From Synechococcus sp. MEDNS5 (lineage in GTDB: Bacteria; Cyanobacteriota; Cyanobacteriia; PCC-6307; Cyanobiaceae), in assembly GCF_014279875.1 (NCBI RefSeq), contig NZ_CP047952.1, forward strand, positions 2,294,001 through 2,358,000: a DNA stretch of 64,000 bases, in the 5' to 3' direction. Shown one piece after another: positions 36,841 to 44,727 of the stretch. Both the position numbers and the translations under genes were made by a program. Under the pieces are notes generated by a model. The model was given only the letters and a program-made list of their open reading frames with translations, searched no databases and had not been told where the DNA came from. How positions within the stretch are numbered: the first letter of the stretch is position 1; each line of letters opens with the position of its first letter.

Positions 36841-38172
36841 TCACTCGTCAGACGTCAACGGCACCCAGTAATCACATTCATCCGTCCCTGTCCTGCGGAC
36901 TCGATCAATCGTCTTGGCGTTCAACCGATTCCACACATTCACCCGGTCAGTCAGCTCCACCGTCTTCAACCTCGTCGTCAGATAGCTATCGGAATGGGTG
37001 CGCTCGCTATGGCCCATAGCGTCGCTGATCGCGCTGGTGGGCTTGCCTGCTGCATGGCACCGGACGCTGTAGCTGTTGCGGAAGCTGTAGGCCCGCAACG
37101 TCTTGCCCTTGGCTGCAAACTCAGCCTTCCATTGCTTCCACAACGGCATTCGTGACAGGTATTGGTCGACCGCCCGTCCACCTTCCTTCAGTGGTGGCAG
37201 GGGCAGCAGACCAGCCTCCCAGGCCGCTGTCAGATCACCGCTGGTGGGCATTCCATCGGCATCTTTCAACGGCGCTGCAAACAGGAATCGTGGCTCTGTC
37301 GTCAGCTTCTCTGAGCGCCCACCACATGCCTTGCGGTAGGTGCACTTCAGCTGGTTGCGCTTGGTCGCATCGTTGAACTCGACCGTCAGATGGCACAACT
37401 CGATTGGTCGCAACCCATAAGTGGCCATGATCCGCAACGCGTTTTTCCACTCAGGGGATTGCGCGGCATCAATGAGCTTCAGACACTCCACATCGGTCAA
37501 AGGTGCAACGGGCTGTGGGTCAGATGCACGGCCACTGCCGCCCAGCTTTGCCTTCTGTCTGCTGGGAATTTCCCAGTCAGCACTCAACCCGCAGTGATCC
37601 ATCCCGAAGGCCAGGAACCGGCAGATGGCACCTACTGCTGACTTACGGGCCGCTGGCTTATCAACCCACCCCCGCAGTTCCAACGCAGCGTCAATCAGGG
37701 CATATGGAGTTGCTGGTGGGCGCTTCTGAGTCAATAGCTCCACTGCAGCCCCGACGTACCGCTGCTCTTCCCTCAGGGTGCGCAGGTTGATCTTGGTGCC
37801 GTGTTTGCAGCGGTCGGCATAAAACCGATTGGCGATGGTCTGCCAGTCGATGCCGGTGATCAATGACGGGACACCTGGAGCAGGTTCGGCGTCGTCGTCT
37901 TCAGGGTGAAGTTCCAGCCACGCATCACCAACTGACTTGGGTGGATCGGACTGTGTGGCCGCATAAAGCGCAGCCACCTCGTCGGTGACGGGACCGATGC
38001 AACCCACTTCCCATGGGATAGGCAGCGTCTTGCTCCATGACGCGACGGCACCACCGGCACCAGACCTGACGCGCAGTTTCACCTTGCCTCGGTGCTCACT
38101 GACGGACCACCCGCGGGGGACGCCTGCGTTCTTGATGGATTCCTTGAGAACGGGACGAAAATCGAGTGCCAT
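36841..38172 (-). CDS. Tyrosine recombinase / integrase of the island
   Basis: 443 residues from ATG 38172 (MALDFRPVLKESIKNAGVPR); a longer frame to 38244 would run across the arm-type motifs and is less likely. The N-terminal SAM-like/arm domain occupies about 1-225. The catalytic domain has the box I arginine in ATYGLRPIELCHL, a box II variant AYSFRNSY where the usual histidine is replaced by tyrosine, and the box III histidine in GHSERTHSDSY, with the nucleophilic tyrosine in SDSYLTTR. It should integrate the island at the tRNA-Val. The 10-bp motif copies flank its start. Confidence 0.85.
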   Translation of the reverse strand: MALDFRPVLKESIKNAGVPRGWSVSEHRGKVKLRVRSGAGGAVASWSKTLPIPWEVGCIGPVTDEVAALYAATQSDPPKSVGDAWLELHPEDDDAEPAPGVPSLITGIDWQTIANRFYADRCKHGTKINLRTLREEQRYVGAAVELLTQKRPPATPYALIDAALELRGWVDKPAARKSAVGAICRFLAFGMDHCGLSADWEIPSRQKAKLGGSGRASDPQPVAPLTDVECLKLIDAAQSPEWKNALRIMATYGLRPIELCHLTVEFNDATKRNQLKCTYRKACGGRSEKLTTEPRFLFAAPLKDADGMPTSGDLTAAWEAGLLPLPPLKEGGRAVDQYLSRMPLWKQWKAEFAAKGKTLRAYSFRNSYSVRCHAAGKPTSAISDAMGHSERTHSDSYLTTRLKTVELTDRVNVWNRLNAKTIDRVRRTGTDECDYWVPLTSDE

Positions 38173-38187
38173 GACAATCTCTCTGTT

Positions 38188-38237
38188 GGGACCACTTCGG
38201 TGATCATGCCATGAAAAGTGGTCCCGTAGTGGTCCCG
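38188..38237. repeat. Right cluster of the 10-bp motif AGTGGTCCCG (three copies)
   Basis: GGGACCACTT at 38188-38197, AGTGGTCCCG at 38217-38226 and AGTGGTCCCG at 38228-38237. The first two make an inverted pair. They sit between the integrase start and the tRNA, like the left cluster near the opposite end. Confidence 0.7.
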
Positions 38238-38239
38238 CC

Positions 38240-38264
38240 AACAAAAAACCCGCCGAGTGGCGGG
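38240..38264 (-). terminator. Terminator downstream of tRNA-Val
   Basis: On minus, CCCGCCACTCGGCGGG followed by TTTTTTGTTG. It lies about 30 bases beyond the tRNA 3' end and would stop readthrough from the tRNA into the integrase. Confidence 0.75.
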
Positions 38265-38297
38265 TGGTGTTTGGCTGAGAAGCCTTGGTATGAATGA

Positions 38298-38369
38298 TGG
38301 GCGATACTGGGATCGAACCAGTGACAATCTCCTTGTAAGGGAGGTGCTCTACCGCTGAGCTAATCGCCC
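38298..38369 (-). tRNA. tRNA-Val (anticodon UAC)
   Basis: A 72-nt cloverleaf on minus: acceptor GGGCGAT paired with ATCGCCC, D arm GCTC-AGCGGTA-GAGC, anticodon loop CTTACAA (anticodon TAC), T arm ACTGG-TTCGATC-CCAGT and discriminator A. The CCA end is not encoded. Pair 27-43 is a C-A mismatch. The 46 3'-most bases are the right attachment repeat. Its left 46-bp partner is at 29237. Confidence 0.97.
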
Positions 38370-38423
38370 GGAGTTGAGATTCTGCCTGATCGCGGCAGGC
38401 TGGGTCACGGATGAATCACTGCG

Positions 38424-38936
38424 ATGGCCTCCGGCCGGGATCATGACCGCGCCACGCTGATCGGCTGTGTCCCCGCGGGCCTGCTTTCGGGGTTCTGGTT
38501 GGGCTGGGGTCTGGGCGCACTCACCGCCGCGGCCTTCGCCTGGGGAGGGCTCTGGCTCTCTCCTGATCTCGACACCCGCTCACGAGCTCTGAAACGGTGG
38601 GGTGCGCTGGGTTGGATCTGGCGCCCCTACCGGACGCTGATCCCGCACCGATCACTGTTCTCCCATGGCCCGTTGATCGGCACAGGGCTGCGGCTGGCCT
38701 GGATGCTGATCGTTGGGGTGCTGGGTTGGATCGCTCTGACAGCCCTCCCTGGCTGGTCCGGTCCCGCACCCAGCGAGGCACTTCCTGTGGTTCTTCACTG
38801 GCTGCGCAAGCATCCGCGCCCCGTGCTGGCCGTTCTGCTGGGGCTGGAGACGAGTGTCTGGCTGCATCTGATCCTCGACGGTGATCCCCTGCCCGCTGAA
38901 TGGCCCCGACACTGGCCGCACGGACGGCACCGGTGA
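38424..38936 (+). CDS. DUF2227-type metal-binding membrane protein
   Basis: 170 residues with four hydrophobic segments. The motifs LSPDLDTRSRA and IPHRSLFSHGP (Asp and His residues in membrane-adjacent loops) and the late DGDPLP match the cyanobacterial DUF2227 putative metal-binding proteins. It starts 54 bp beyond the tRNA and precedes mazG by 29 bp. Role unknown. Confidence 0.8.
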   Translation: MASGRDHDRATLIGCVPAGLLSGFWLGWGLGALTAAAFAWGGLWLSPDLDTRSRALKRWGALGWIWRPYRTLIPHRSLFSHGPLIGTGLRLAWMLIVGVLGWIALTALPGWSGPAPSEALPVVLHWLRKHPRPVLAVLLGLETSVWLHLILDGDPLPAEWPRHWPHGRHR

Positions 38937-38965
38937 GAGGGTGGCGCAGGACGCCGACAGACTTC

Positions 38966-39811
38966 ATGGCCGAGCACGCCACGGTTCCTGGTGATCAGGA
39001 CCCCCTGCGCCACCTGGAAAGCGTGGTGGCACGCCTGCGGGATCCGGTGAGCGGTTGCCCCTGGGACCTGGAGCAGACCCATGCCTCCCTAGTCCCCTAT
39101 GTGCTGGAGGAAGCCCATGAGGTAGCGGATGCCATCCGCCATGGCGACGACCGGCATCTGACAGAGGAACTGGGCGATCTTCTGCTGCAGGTGGTGCTGC
39201 ACGCCCGGATCGGTGAAGAACACGGCCGCTTTGATCTCGATGCCATCGCCACGGCCATCAGCAACAAGCTGATCCGCCGCCATCCCCACGTGTTCGGTGA
39301 GGCCAGAGCGGAAAGCAGTGAGGCCGTGCGCTTGAGCTGGGAGGCCATCAAGGCCGCAGAACGGGCGGAACAAATGGGAGGAGAGCAATCCTCCAGCCCG
39401 CTGAGCGATCAACTGGCCGGCAAGGTGCGAGGGCAACCGGCCCTGGCCGCTGCCATGACCATCTCTCGCAAGGCCGCCAAGGCCGGTTTCGAGTGGGATG
39501 ACCTCACGGGCGTGTGGGACAAGGTTCACGAGGAGCTCGACGAGCTCAAGGACGCCATTGCCTCGGGGGATCGCCGCCATGCCCAGGATGAGCTCGGCGA
39601 TGTGCTGTTCACCCTGGTGAATGTGGCCCGCTGGTGCGGCCTTGATCCCGAGGAAGGACTCGCCGCAACCAATCACCGCTTCCTGGATCGGTTCTCCCGG
39701 GTTGAGAGCGCCCTGAAAGGAGACCTGCAAGGACGGAGCATCCAGGAGCTTGAGGAGTTGTGGCAGCAAGCGAAGGCTGCGATCCGCGCTGAAAGCGCCC
39801 AGTCGTCTTGA
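38966..39811 (+). CDS. mazG: Nucleoside triphosphate pyrophosphohydrolase MazG
   Basis: 281 residues from ATG 38966; an upstream in-frame start at 38900 overlaps the previous gene and is less likely. There are two MazG domains: CPWDLEQTHASLVPYVLEEA with EELGDLLLQV, and a C-terminal repeat with DKVHEELDELKDAI and DELGDVLFTLVN. The EExxE/ExxD metal sites are present in both. It hydrolyses non-canonical NTPs. It is convergent with the gene at 39818. Confidence 0.95.
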   Translation: MAEHATVPGDQDPLRHLESVVARLRDPVSGCPWDLEQTHASLVPYVLEEAHEVADAIRHGDDRHLTEELGDLLLQVVLHARIGEEHGRFDLDAIATAISNKLIRRHPHVFGEARAESSEAVRLSWEAIKAAERAEQMGGEQSSSPLSDQLAGKVRGQPALAAAMTISRKAAKAGFEWDDLTGVWDKVHEELDELKDAIASGDRRHAQDELGDVLFTLVNVARWCGLDPEEGLAATNHRFLDRFSRVESALKGDLQGRSIQELEELWQQAKAAIRAESAQSS

Positions 39812-39817
39812 TCACGT

Positions 39818-40558
39818 TCAACCCAGCTCCTTCTGGAGAAAGGCGATCACCTCCCCCCAGGCATGGTCTGAACATTGGGGGTCCCAGCGTTCACCGTCAT
39901 CGCGCATGAAGGTGTGATTGGCCTCATAGAGACGAGTTGTCTGCCGCAGGTCAGGCACTGCAGCGAACGCAGCGAGGATCGCCTCGCGGGCCGGCTCCGG
40001 CACATGGGGGTCGAGGCTGCCGAAGATCGTGAGCAAAGCCCCCTGGATCTCGGCAGCGCGCTGGAGGGAATCGGCTCGGTCTGAGCCCAACAGCCCATCC
40101 TGGAGCCCCGTGGGATAGATGCAGGCCGTAGCCCGCACTTGAGGCCGCAGGGCGGCTCGAAAGGCAAGGTGCCCACCGATGCAGAAGCCCACAGCGCCCA
40201 GGCGGGCTCCATCCACAGCGACCTGATCCGTAAGCCAATCGAGAACAGCAGCGGCATCCGCATCGAAAGCAGCCGTGGAGGTGTTTCTGGCGTTGTTGTT
40301 CCCCCGCAGCCGACCTATGGCATCGGGCTTGATCACCGCACCGATCGGTTCACGGCGGTGGAAGATCTCAGGAGCGGCCACCACGTAGCCATAGCCGGCG
40401 AGGCGATCCGCCAAGCGCGTGATCGGATCACCAAGCTGATAGATATCGGAATAAAAAAGCAAGCCAGGCCAACACCCCTCGGGCTGGGGCTGGGCGACAT
40501 AGAGGCGCATCAAGCTCCCATCCACAGTGAGGCCGATGGTGTCGCGACGGATCTGCAC
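39818..40558 (-). CDS. Dienelactone hydrolase family protein
   Basis: About 246 residues from GTG 40558 (VQIRRDTIGLTVDG); the frame stays open to 40714 but overlaps the small ORF at 40609. An alpha/beta hydrolase with cysteine nucleophile motif GFCIGGH, an aspartate in FGSLDPHVP and a histidine in ANHTFMRDD, the Cys-Asp-His triad of dienelactone hydrolases. No chlorocatechol pathway is nearby, so the physiological substrate is probably different. Confidence 0.88.
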   Translation of the reverse strand: MQIRRDTIGLTVDGSLMRLYVAQPQPEGCWPGLLFYSDIYQLGDPITRLADRLAGYGYVVAAPEIFHRREPIGAVIKPDAIGRLRGNNNARNTSTAAFDADAAAVLDWLTDQVAVDGARLGAVGFCIGGHLAFRAALRPQVRATACIYPTGLQDGLLGSDRADSLQRAAEIQGALLTIFGSLDPHVPEPAREAILAAFAAVPDLRQTTRLYEANHTFMRDDGERWDPQCSDHAWGEVIAFLQKELG

Positions 40559-40608
40559 ATTCTTGGGGTTGATGCCTAGACCGTAGGCCGGGTAGACACT
40601 CTGAGCTC

Positions 40609-40800
40609 TCAGAAATGCTCGTAACCGGAATCCGCTGCAGAACCCCAGAGAGCACGCTTGACCTGATCGGACTCCTTGATCAGCAATTGCGCTTGAGCTC
40701 GCGTGCAGCAGCACCTCGCTCTCTCCTCGATCATCAACAGATCAACGAGGTGATCAATGGAACGGCGGTTTTGCGCTTTTGCCAAACCCATACCTTTCAT
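40609..40800 (-). CDS. 63-residue small hypothetical protein
   Basis: ATG 40800, MKGMGLAKAQNRRSIDHLVD then LLMIEERARCCCTRAQAQLL; helical, basic, with a CCC run. It fits between arfB and the dienelactone hydrolase gene on the same strand and phase-separated spacing. Plausible conserved small protein; unverified. Confidence 0.45.
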   Translation of the reverse strand: MKGMGLAKAQNRRSIDHLVDLLMIEERARCCCTRAQAQLLIKESDQVKRALWGSAADSGYEHF

Positions 40801-40849
40801 CTTCCATCAGTTTAATGTTCCCATAACCAAAGGTTTGCTGCATTTTTGC

Positions 40850-41284
40850 TCAGTCATCCAAGGTTGAACGTCCTTGTCGGCGGCGCTTGAGCTCGCTGCG
40901 CCGGCCCTTGGCATCGAGCCGGCGTTTCACGGCTGCACGCCCAGGGCGGGTGGCACGGCGTTGGGGCGGGGGAGGCTTCAGGCCCTCGCGCAACCAATCC
41001 GCCAGACGCGCCATCGCCCGCTGACGGTTTTGCCACTGCGATCGCTCCTCAGCAACCACAACCCTGAGGCAACCATCCTGCAAACGGGACGCCAGCTGCT
41101 CCCTCAGCCGCGCTTTACGAAAAGGACCCAGCACCCGGGAGCCTTCCACATCAAACAGCAACTCAACCCTGGAGTCGGTGGTGTTCACTCCCTGCCCTCC
41201 AGGACCGGATGCGCGGGAGAAGCGCCACTGCAGTTCGGCAGCAGGAATCACCAGGCGCTCATTGATCCGCAGCTCCTGAACCAA
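40850..41284 (-). CDS. arfB: Alternative ribosome-rescue factor ArfB (YaeJ)
   Basis: 144 residues. The TTG start at 41284 is supported by AGGAGG at 41294-41299, 9 nt upstream. The class I release-factor-like domain has the GGQ motif in SGPGGQGVNTTDSRVEL. The C-terminal tail is long and very basic (RRATRPGRAAVKRRLDAKGR), as needed to enter the empty mRNA channel. It hydrolyses peptidyl-tRNA on stalled ribosomes. It lies 16 bp after the gene at 41301. Confidence 0.9.
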   Translation of the reverse strand: MVQELRINERLVIPAAELQWRFSRASGPGGQGVNTTDSRVELLFDVEGSRVLGPFRKARLREQLASRLQDGCLRVVVAEERSQWQNRQRAMARLADWLREGLKPPPPQRRATRPGRAAVKRRLDAKGRRSELKRRRQGRSTLDD

Positions 41285-41300
41285 AGCAACTGACCTCCTC

Positions 41301-42044
41301 TTACAAGCCCAGATTGTTTCTGAGAAGATCGAGCTTGGGATCAGCACCGCCGTTGCGCAGATGCTCGGGAAGCCTGAAATCAATGGCATCCCACACGGGG
41401 ATTTGCAGATAGTCCGCAAGCGCACTGGCATCCCTGCGAATCGCTGGGAGGGCACCGTGATCGGTCACATTGCTGCGACTGCCATCCCGAAACACCAGAT
41501 TCAACTCGTAACTGTGATAGTTGGAATCGTTGCCCCGCACCGTTTCCCGCAGCAACTGCAACGCGTGCACCTCGCCGATCGAGTAGTTCTTCGCTCGCAC
41601 CCTGCACTGGCCCGACGTCCGTTCAAAACTGGCCTCATGGGCCCGCGCTCGTTTGAGCATCAGGCCACCACCCACAGCAAAGGCCAGCGGCACCAACACT
41701 CCCGGTGAGAACGCCATGGCAGTCCCAGCGCTCATCACCAGCATCGCCGCTGCAACACCCACTCCGCCAACGAGGAACAGCAAGCAGAACGCCAACATCG
41801 CAGGGGTGGTCCGAAAGATCACAGAGGAACTCGTTAGCCCGCTTTTCAACTGCAAGCGGTGGGTGCAAAAGTTATTTCCGCCATGCACAACAGGCGTCCA
41901 GTTCGTGCGCAGCGCCACTGGATCGTCGAACTGAGCCGGGTCCAGACACTCCCTGGTGTCCTTGAAAATCGATAAAAACCGCTGGACAACTCTCACAACA
42001 CGGCCGGAGAAATGGCCATCAGTCTGCAGCCGCGGCTCAGGCAT
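41301..42044 (-). CDS. Conserved hypothetical membrane protein
   Basis: 247 residues with two hydrophobic helices at about 80-130 (MLAFCLLFLVGGVGVAAAML and FSPGVLVPLAFAVGGGLML). The C-terminal soluble domain has SGQCRVRAKNYSIGEVHALQ and YELNLVFRDGSRSNVTDHG, in the style of cyanobacterial DUF-type membrane proteins with a PH-like cytoplasmic domain. Function unknown. It is divergent from speE. Confidence 0.7.
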   Translation of the reverse strand: MPEPRLQTDGHFSGRVVRVVQRFLSIFKDTRECLDPAQFDDPVALRTNWTPVVHGGNNFCTHRLQLKSGLTSSSVIFRTTPAMLAFCLLFLVGGVGVAAAMLVMSAGTAMAFSPGVLVPLAFAVGGGLMLKRARAHEASFERTSGQCRVRAKNYSIGEVHALQLLRETVRGNDSNYHSYELNLVFRDGSRSNVTDHGALPAIRRDASALADYLQIPVWDAIDFRLPEHLRNGGADPKLDLLRNNLGL

Positions 42045-42096
42045 GGCAAACCCGTCGTGCCCTTAGCTGGAGACAAGAAACCCTGGGCGCCAGATC

Positions 42097-42960
42097 ATGA
42101 GCGAAGCCCCCTCAACAGCAAGCGACTGGATCGACGAACACCACAACGGGGTGCGCTACGGACTCCAAGGCGACGTGATTGTGGACGAACAGAGCGCGAT
42201 CCAGCGCATCACGGTGATCCACAGCAATCGCTACGGAAACGGGCTCCTGCTCGATGGCTGCTGGATGACAGCCGAACATCAAGAGCGCCACTATCACGAG
42301 CCCCTGGTCCATCCTGCCCTCTGTGCGGCCCGCTCGATTGATCGGATCCTGGTGATTGGCGGCGGCGACGGCGGAACGGCCCGGGAATGCCTTCGTCATC
42401 GCGAGGTGAAGCACGTCGATCTCGTTGAAATTGATGGTCGGGTCGTGGAGCTCAGCCAGAAACACCTGGCGGCCGTCGGCGGGGGATGCTGGAGCGACCC
42501 GCGCTTTCAGCTCACCGTGGGAGACGGAATCGCCTGGGTGGGTCAGGCTTCCGACGCCAGCTACGACGTGGTGCTGGTGGATGGTTCAGATCCTGCGGGG
42601 CCGGCCGAGGGACTGTTCAATCGCAGCTTCTTCCAGCACTGCCGCCGCATTCTCAAACCCGGTGGAGTGTTCGCAACCCAAAGCGAATCACCGGAAGCGT
42701 TCCGCGCGGTTCACATCGACACCGTGCGCATGCTGCGTGAGGTCTTCGGTTATGCGGACCCTCTCTATGGCTGGGTCCCCATGTACCCCAGCGGCTGGTG
42801 GAGCTGGACCTTCGCGGCCAGCGACGGGCCCCGCTACCTCAGCCCTGATCCCGCGCGCGCCGCAGCGATCGGCGATGGCTGTGACATCTGGAGTCCACGT
42901 TGGCAAACGGGAGCGTTTAAGGCCATCCCCGCCAGCATTGAAAGGGAGCTCAGCGCATGA
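42097..42960 (+). CDS. speE: Spermidine synthase (polyamine aminopropyltransferase)
   Basis: 287 residues. The motif [21 protein letters not shown] binds decarboxylated [22 protein letters not shown] carries the catalytic aspartate. It adds an aminopropyl group to putrescine. Its stop overlaps the start of speB (ATGA), so agmatine-to-putrescine and putrescine-to-spermidine steps are coupled in one operon. Confidence 0.95.
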   Translation: MSEAPSTASDWIDEHHNGVRYGLQGDVIVDEQSAIQRITVIHSNRYGNGLLLDGCWMTAEHQERHYHEPLVHPALCAARSIDRILVIGGGDGGTARECLRHREVKHVDLVEIDGRVVELSQKHLAAVGGGCWSDPRFQLTVGDGIAWVGQASDASYDVVLVDGSDPAGPAEGLFNRSFFQHCRRILKPGGVFATQSESPEAFRAVHIDTVRMLREVFGYADPLYGWVPMYPSGWWSWTFAASDGPRYLSPDPARAAAIGDGCDIWSPRWQTGAFKAIPASIERELSA

Positions 42961-43841
42961 CGACAAACCGATTGCAGGCCTTCGACGCTGAGGAGATGTT
43001 TGACCAAGACGGAGCAATCTTCATGGGCGCTCGCCGCGATTCATCCGGCTGTCAGGTCGGTGTATTTGGCGTGCCCTATGACGGCACCACATCATTTCGC
43101 CCTGGAACCCGGTTCGGCCCTGCCGCGATCCGCGAGGTCAGTTCCGGCCTGGAGACGTACTGCCCGCAGCTCGATCGAGACCTCGACACCCTGGCCTACG
43201 CCGATCTCGGCGCGCTCAACATCGCCTTCGGAGCACCCGAGCCTGTGGTGGAGGCCGTTAAACGGGCAACGGCTCACATTCTTGCCCTGGGCCTCAAACC
43301 GCTGATGCTCGGTGGGGAGCATTCCATCAGTTCCGGAGCCGTCGCGGCTGTGGCCAAAGACCATCCTGATTTGGTACTGGTGCAACTCGATGCCCATGCA
43401 GACCTGAGGCAGACCTGGCTCGGCGCAAGTCACAGCCATGCCTGCGCCATGCGCCGCTGCTTGGACGTGCTGCCGAGCGGCGATCTGCTGCAGATCGCCA
43501 TCCGCAGCGGAACGGCCGAGGAATTCTCAGAACTGCATCGCAGTGGCCGCTTGATTCCACTGCATCAGATGAGCCAAAAGCTCAGCGATCTGCGCGGGCG
43601 GCCGATCTACCTCACCGTGGATCTCGACTGGTTCGACCCTGCGGTGATGCCAGGCACCGGAACACCGGAACCAGGGGGTTTCACTTGGGCTGATTTCGCT
43701 GCTCTGATCAATGAGCTGCAATATCACCACCTGGTGGGCGCGGATGTTGTTGAACTCGCCCCTCAACTCGATCCCAGCGGCATCAGCAGTGTGCTGGCGG
43801 CCAAGGTCACTCGAAGCCTGCTGCTGCTGATGGCTCAATAA
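42957..43841 (+). CDS. speB: Agmatinase (ureohydrolase family)
   Basis: 294 residues. The two-manganese sites of ureohydrolases are present: [13 protein letters not shown] and [20 protein letters not shown]. It converts agmatine to putrescine plus urea. It overlaps speE by 4 bp. The agmatinase/arginase distinction is inferred from operon context. Confidence 0.93.
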   Translation: MTTNRLQAFDAEEMFDQDGAIFMGARRDSSGCQVGVFGVPYDGTTSFRPGTRFGPAAIREVSSGLETYCPQLDRDLDTLAYADLGALNIAFGAPEPVVEAVKRATAHILALGLKPLMLGGEHSISSGAVAAVAKDHPDLVLVQLDAHADLRQTWLGASHSHACAMRRCLDVLPSGDLLQIAIRSGTAEEFSELHRSGRLIPLHQMSQKLSDLRGRPIYLTVDLDWFDPAVMPGTGTPEPGGFTWADFAALINELQYHHLVGADVVELAPQLDPSGISSVLAAKVTRSLLLLMAQ

Positions 43842-44215
43842 AAGTGAGCCGCGTCCATGCGCTGTTCCCTCAGCCTGGCGTGCTGCCGACCCAACAGGGT
43901 GAGCACCAGGGTCGGGTGTTGATGGATCAGCTCCATAAAGCTGTTGCGATCCAATGAGAAGGCATGAAGCGGCGTGATGGCTGTGGCTGTTCGGCTGTGT
44001 CTCTGCGTCTCAGCGATGAGATCTTCATAGAAAAACACCTCACCATCTCCGTAGCGCAAGCGATCCCGCCCCCCACTCGATAACTCAACAAGACCGCGTT
44101 CAATCGCGTAGATCGACCTGGCAGGGGTCCCACGACTGAACAGCAAACTTCCAGTGGGCAGAATCAATTGATCGTGATTGCGATGCTCGGCTATCAGCTG
44201 CACAGCAGTCGGCAT
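43835..44215 (-). CDS. Stand-alone cyclic nucleotide-binding (Crp-like) domain protein
   Basis: 126 residues from ATG 44215 (MPTAVQLIAEHRNHDQLILP). The cNMP/Crp N-terminal beta-roll is visible (LLFSRGTPARSIYAIERGLV, YGDGEVFFYEDLIAETQRHS). The usual phosphate-binding arginine/serine cassette is only partly recognisable (ETQRHSRTATA). No HTH follows, so it is not a complete Crp. Overlaps the convergent speB end by 7 bp. May act through partners; function unknown. Confidence 0.7.
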   Translation of the reverse strand: MPTAVQLIAEHRNHDQLILPTGSLLFSRGTPARSIYAIERGLVELSSGGRDRLRYGDGEVFFYEDLIAETQRHSRTATAITPLHAFSLDRNSFMELIHQHPTLVLTLLGRQHARLREQRMDAAHFY

Positions 44216-44727
44216 TGTCGTCGTCGCTGGCAACAGAAATAATGAAATATGGTTACTAATATCAACTGACGACGCATAAAAAAGATGTTGCCAGCAAAAC
44301 AATTATTCTTCTCTTAAAGCAAACCAGAAGAATTCATCGAAAACACTTCCCCCTCAACGGAAGCACCAAGGTCAAGCTGGCGGTCACCCCTGGGAAGATG
44401 GGCTTTCCCAGGCTCCAGCTCGGGCAGGGATGGCCGTTGTGCCGTCCAGTGATGGCACCAGACCAGACGCGCCAGCTCGGCATGCACAGGCAGATGACGC
44501 AAGCGGCACCAACCTCCTTGATGGGTCGTTGGCGCAGCGCAGTGCGCGCAAGACTGGCAGGAAGATGGTGGCAGAATCGCACCGACCGGAAGGAGAGCTA
44601 AAGCTAGGGACGCTTGTGAAAGCGGTCCAGCAAAAGAGCACAATCTGCGGCTTTGCTTCCACTTCCGACGCAATTCCGTAGGCCTCCATAGGATTCGGCG
44701 CACCCTTCCTCCAAGCGTTCAACAGGC
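44216..44727. other. Gene-poor region before gcvT
   Basis: 512 bases. Several overlapping frames are open on both strands (for example 44398-44601 plus, MGFPRLQLGQGW), but none has a recognisable domain, a clear SD or a composition better than its competitors. The gcvT promoter must lie at its right end. No glycine-riboswitch-like sequence was recognised. Confidence 0.4.

Larger units (their letters stand above)
29237..38343. mobile_element. Genomic island integrated at tRNA-Val(UAC), about 9 kb
   Basis: The left end is a 46-bp piece (29237-29282) identical to the 3' end of the tRNA-Val at 38298-38369; the right copy is 38298-38343 within the intact tRNA. A tyrosine recombinase (36841-38172) lies next to the intact tRNA. 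Small ORFs, terminators and repeat cassettes fill the interior, and composition and coding density differ from the flanking core genes. This is the classical layout of integrase-driven tRNA-targeting islands and resembles Prochlorococcus tycheposons. Excision would regenerate one 46-bp site. No replication or transfer genes were seen. Confidence 0.88.

Noticed and set aside
38173-38244. N-terminal extension of the integrase
   Set aside because: It would be encoded across the 10-bp motif cluster and contains no domain-like sequence; ATG 38172 is better.
44600-44727. Glycine riboswitch upstream of gcvT
   Set aside because: I could not find the conserved purine-rich core elements of the gcvT riboswitch in either orientation.
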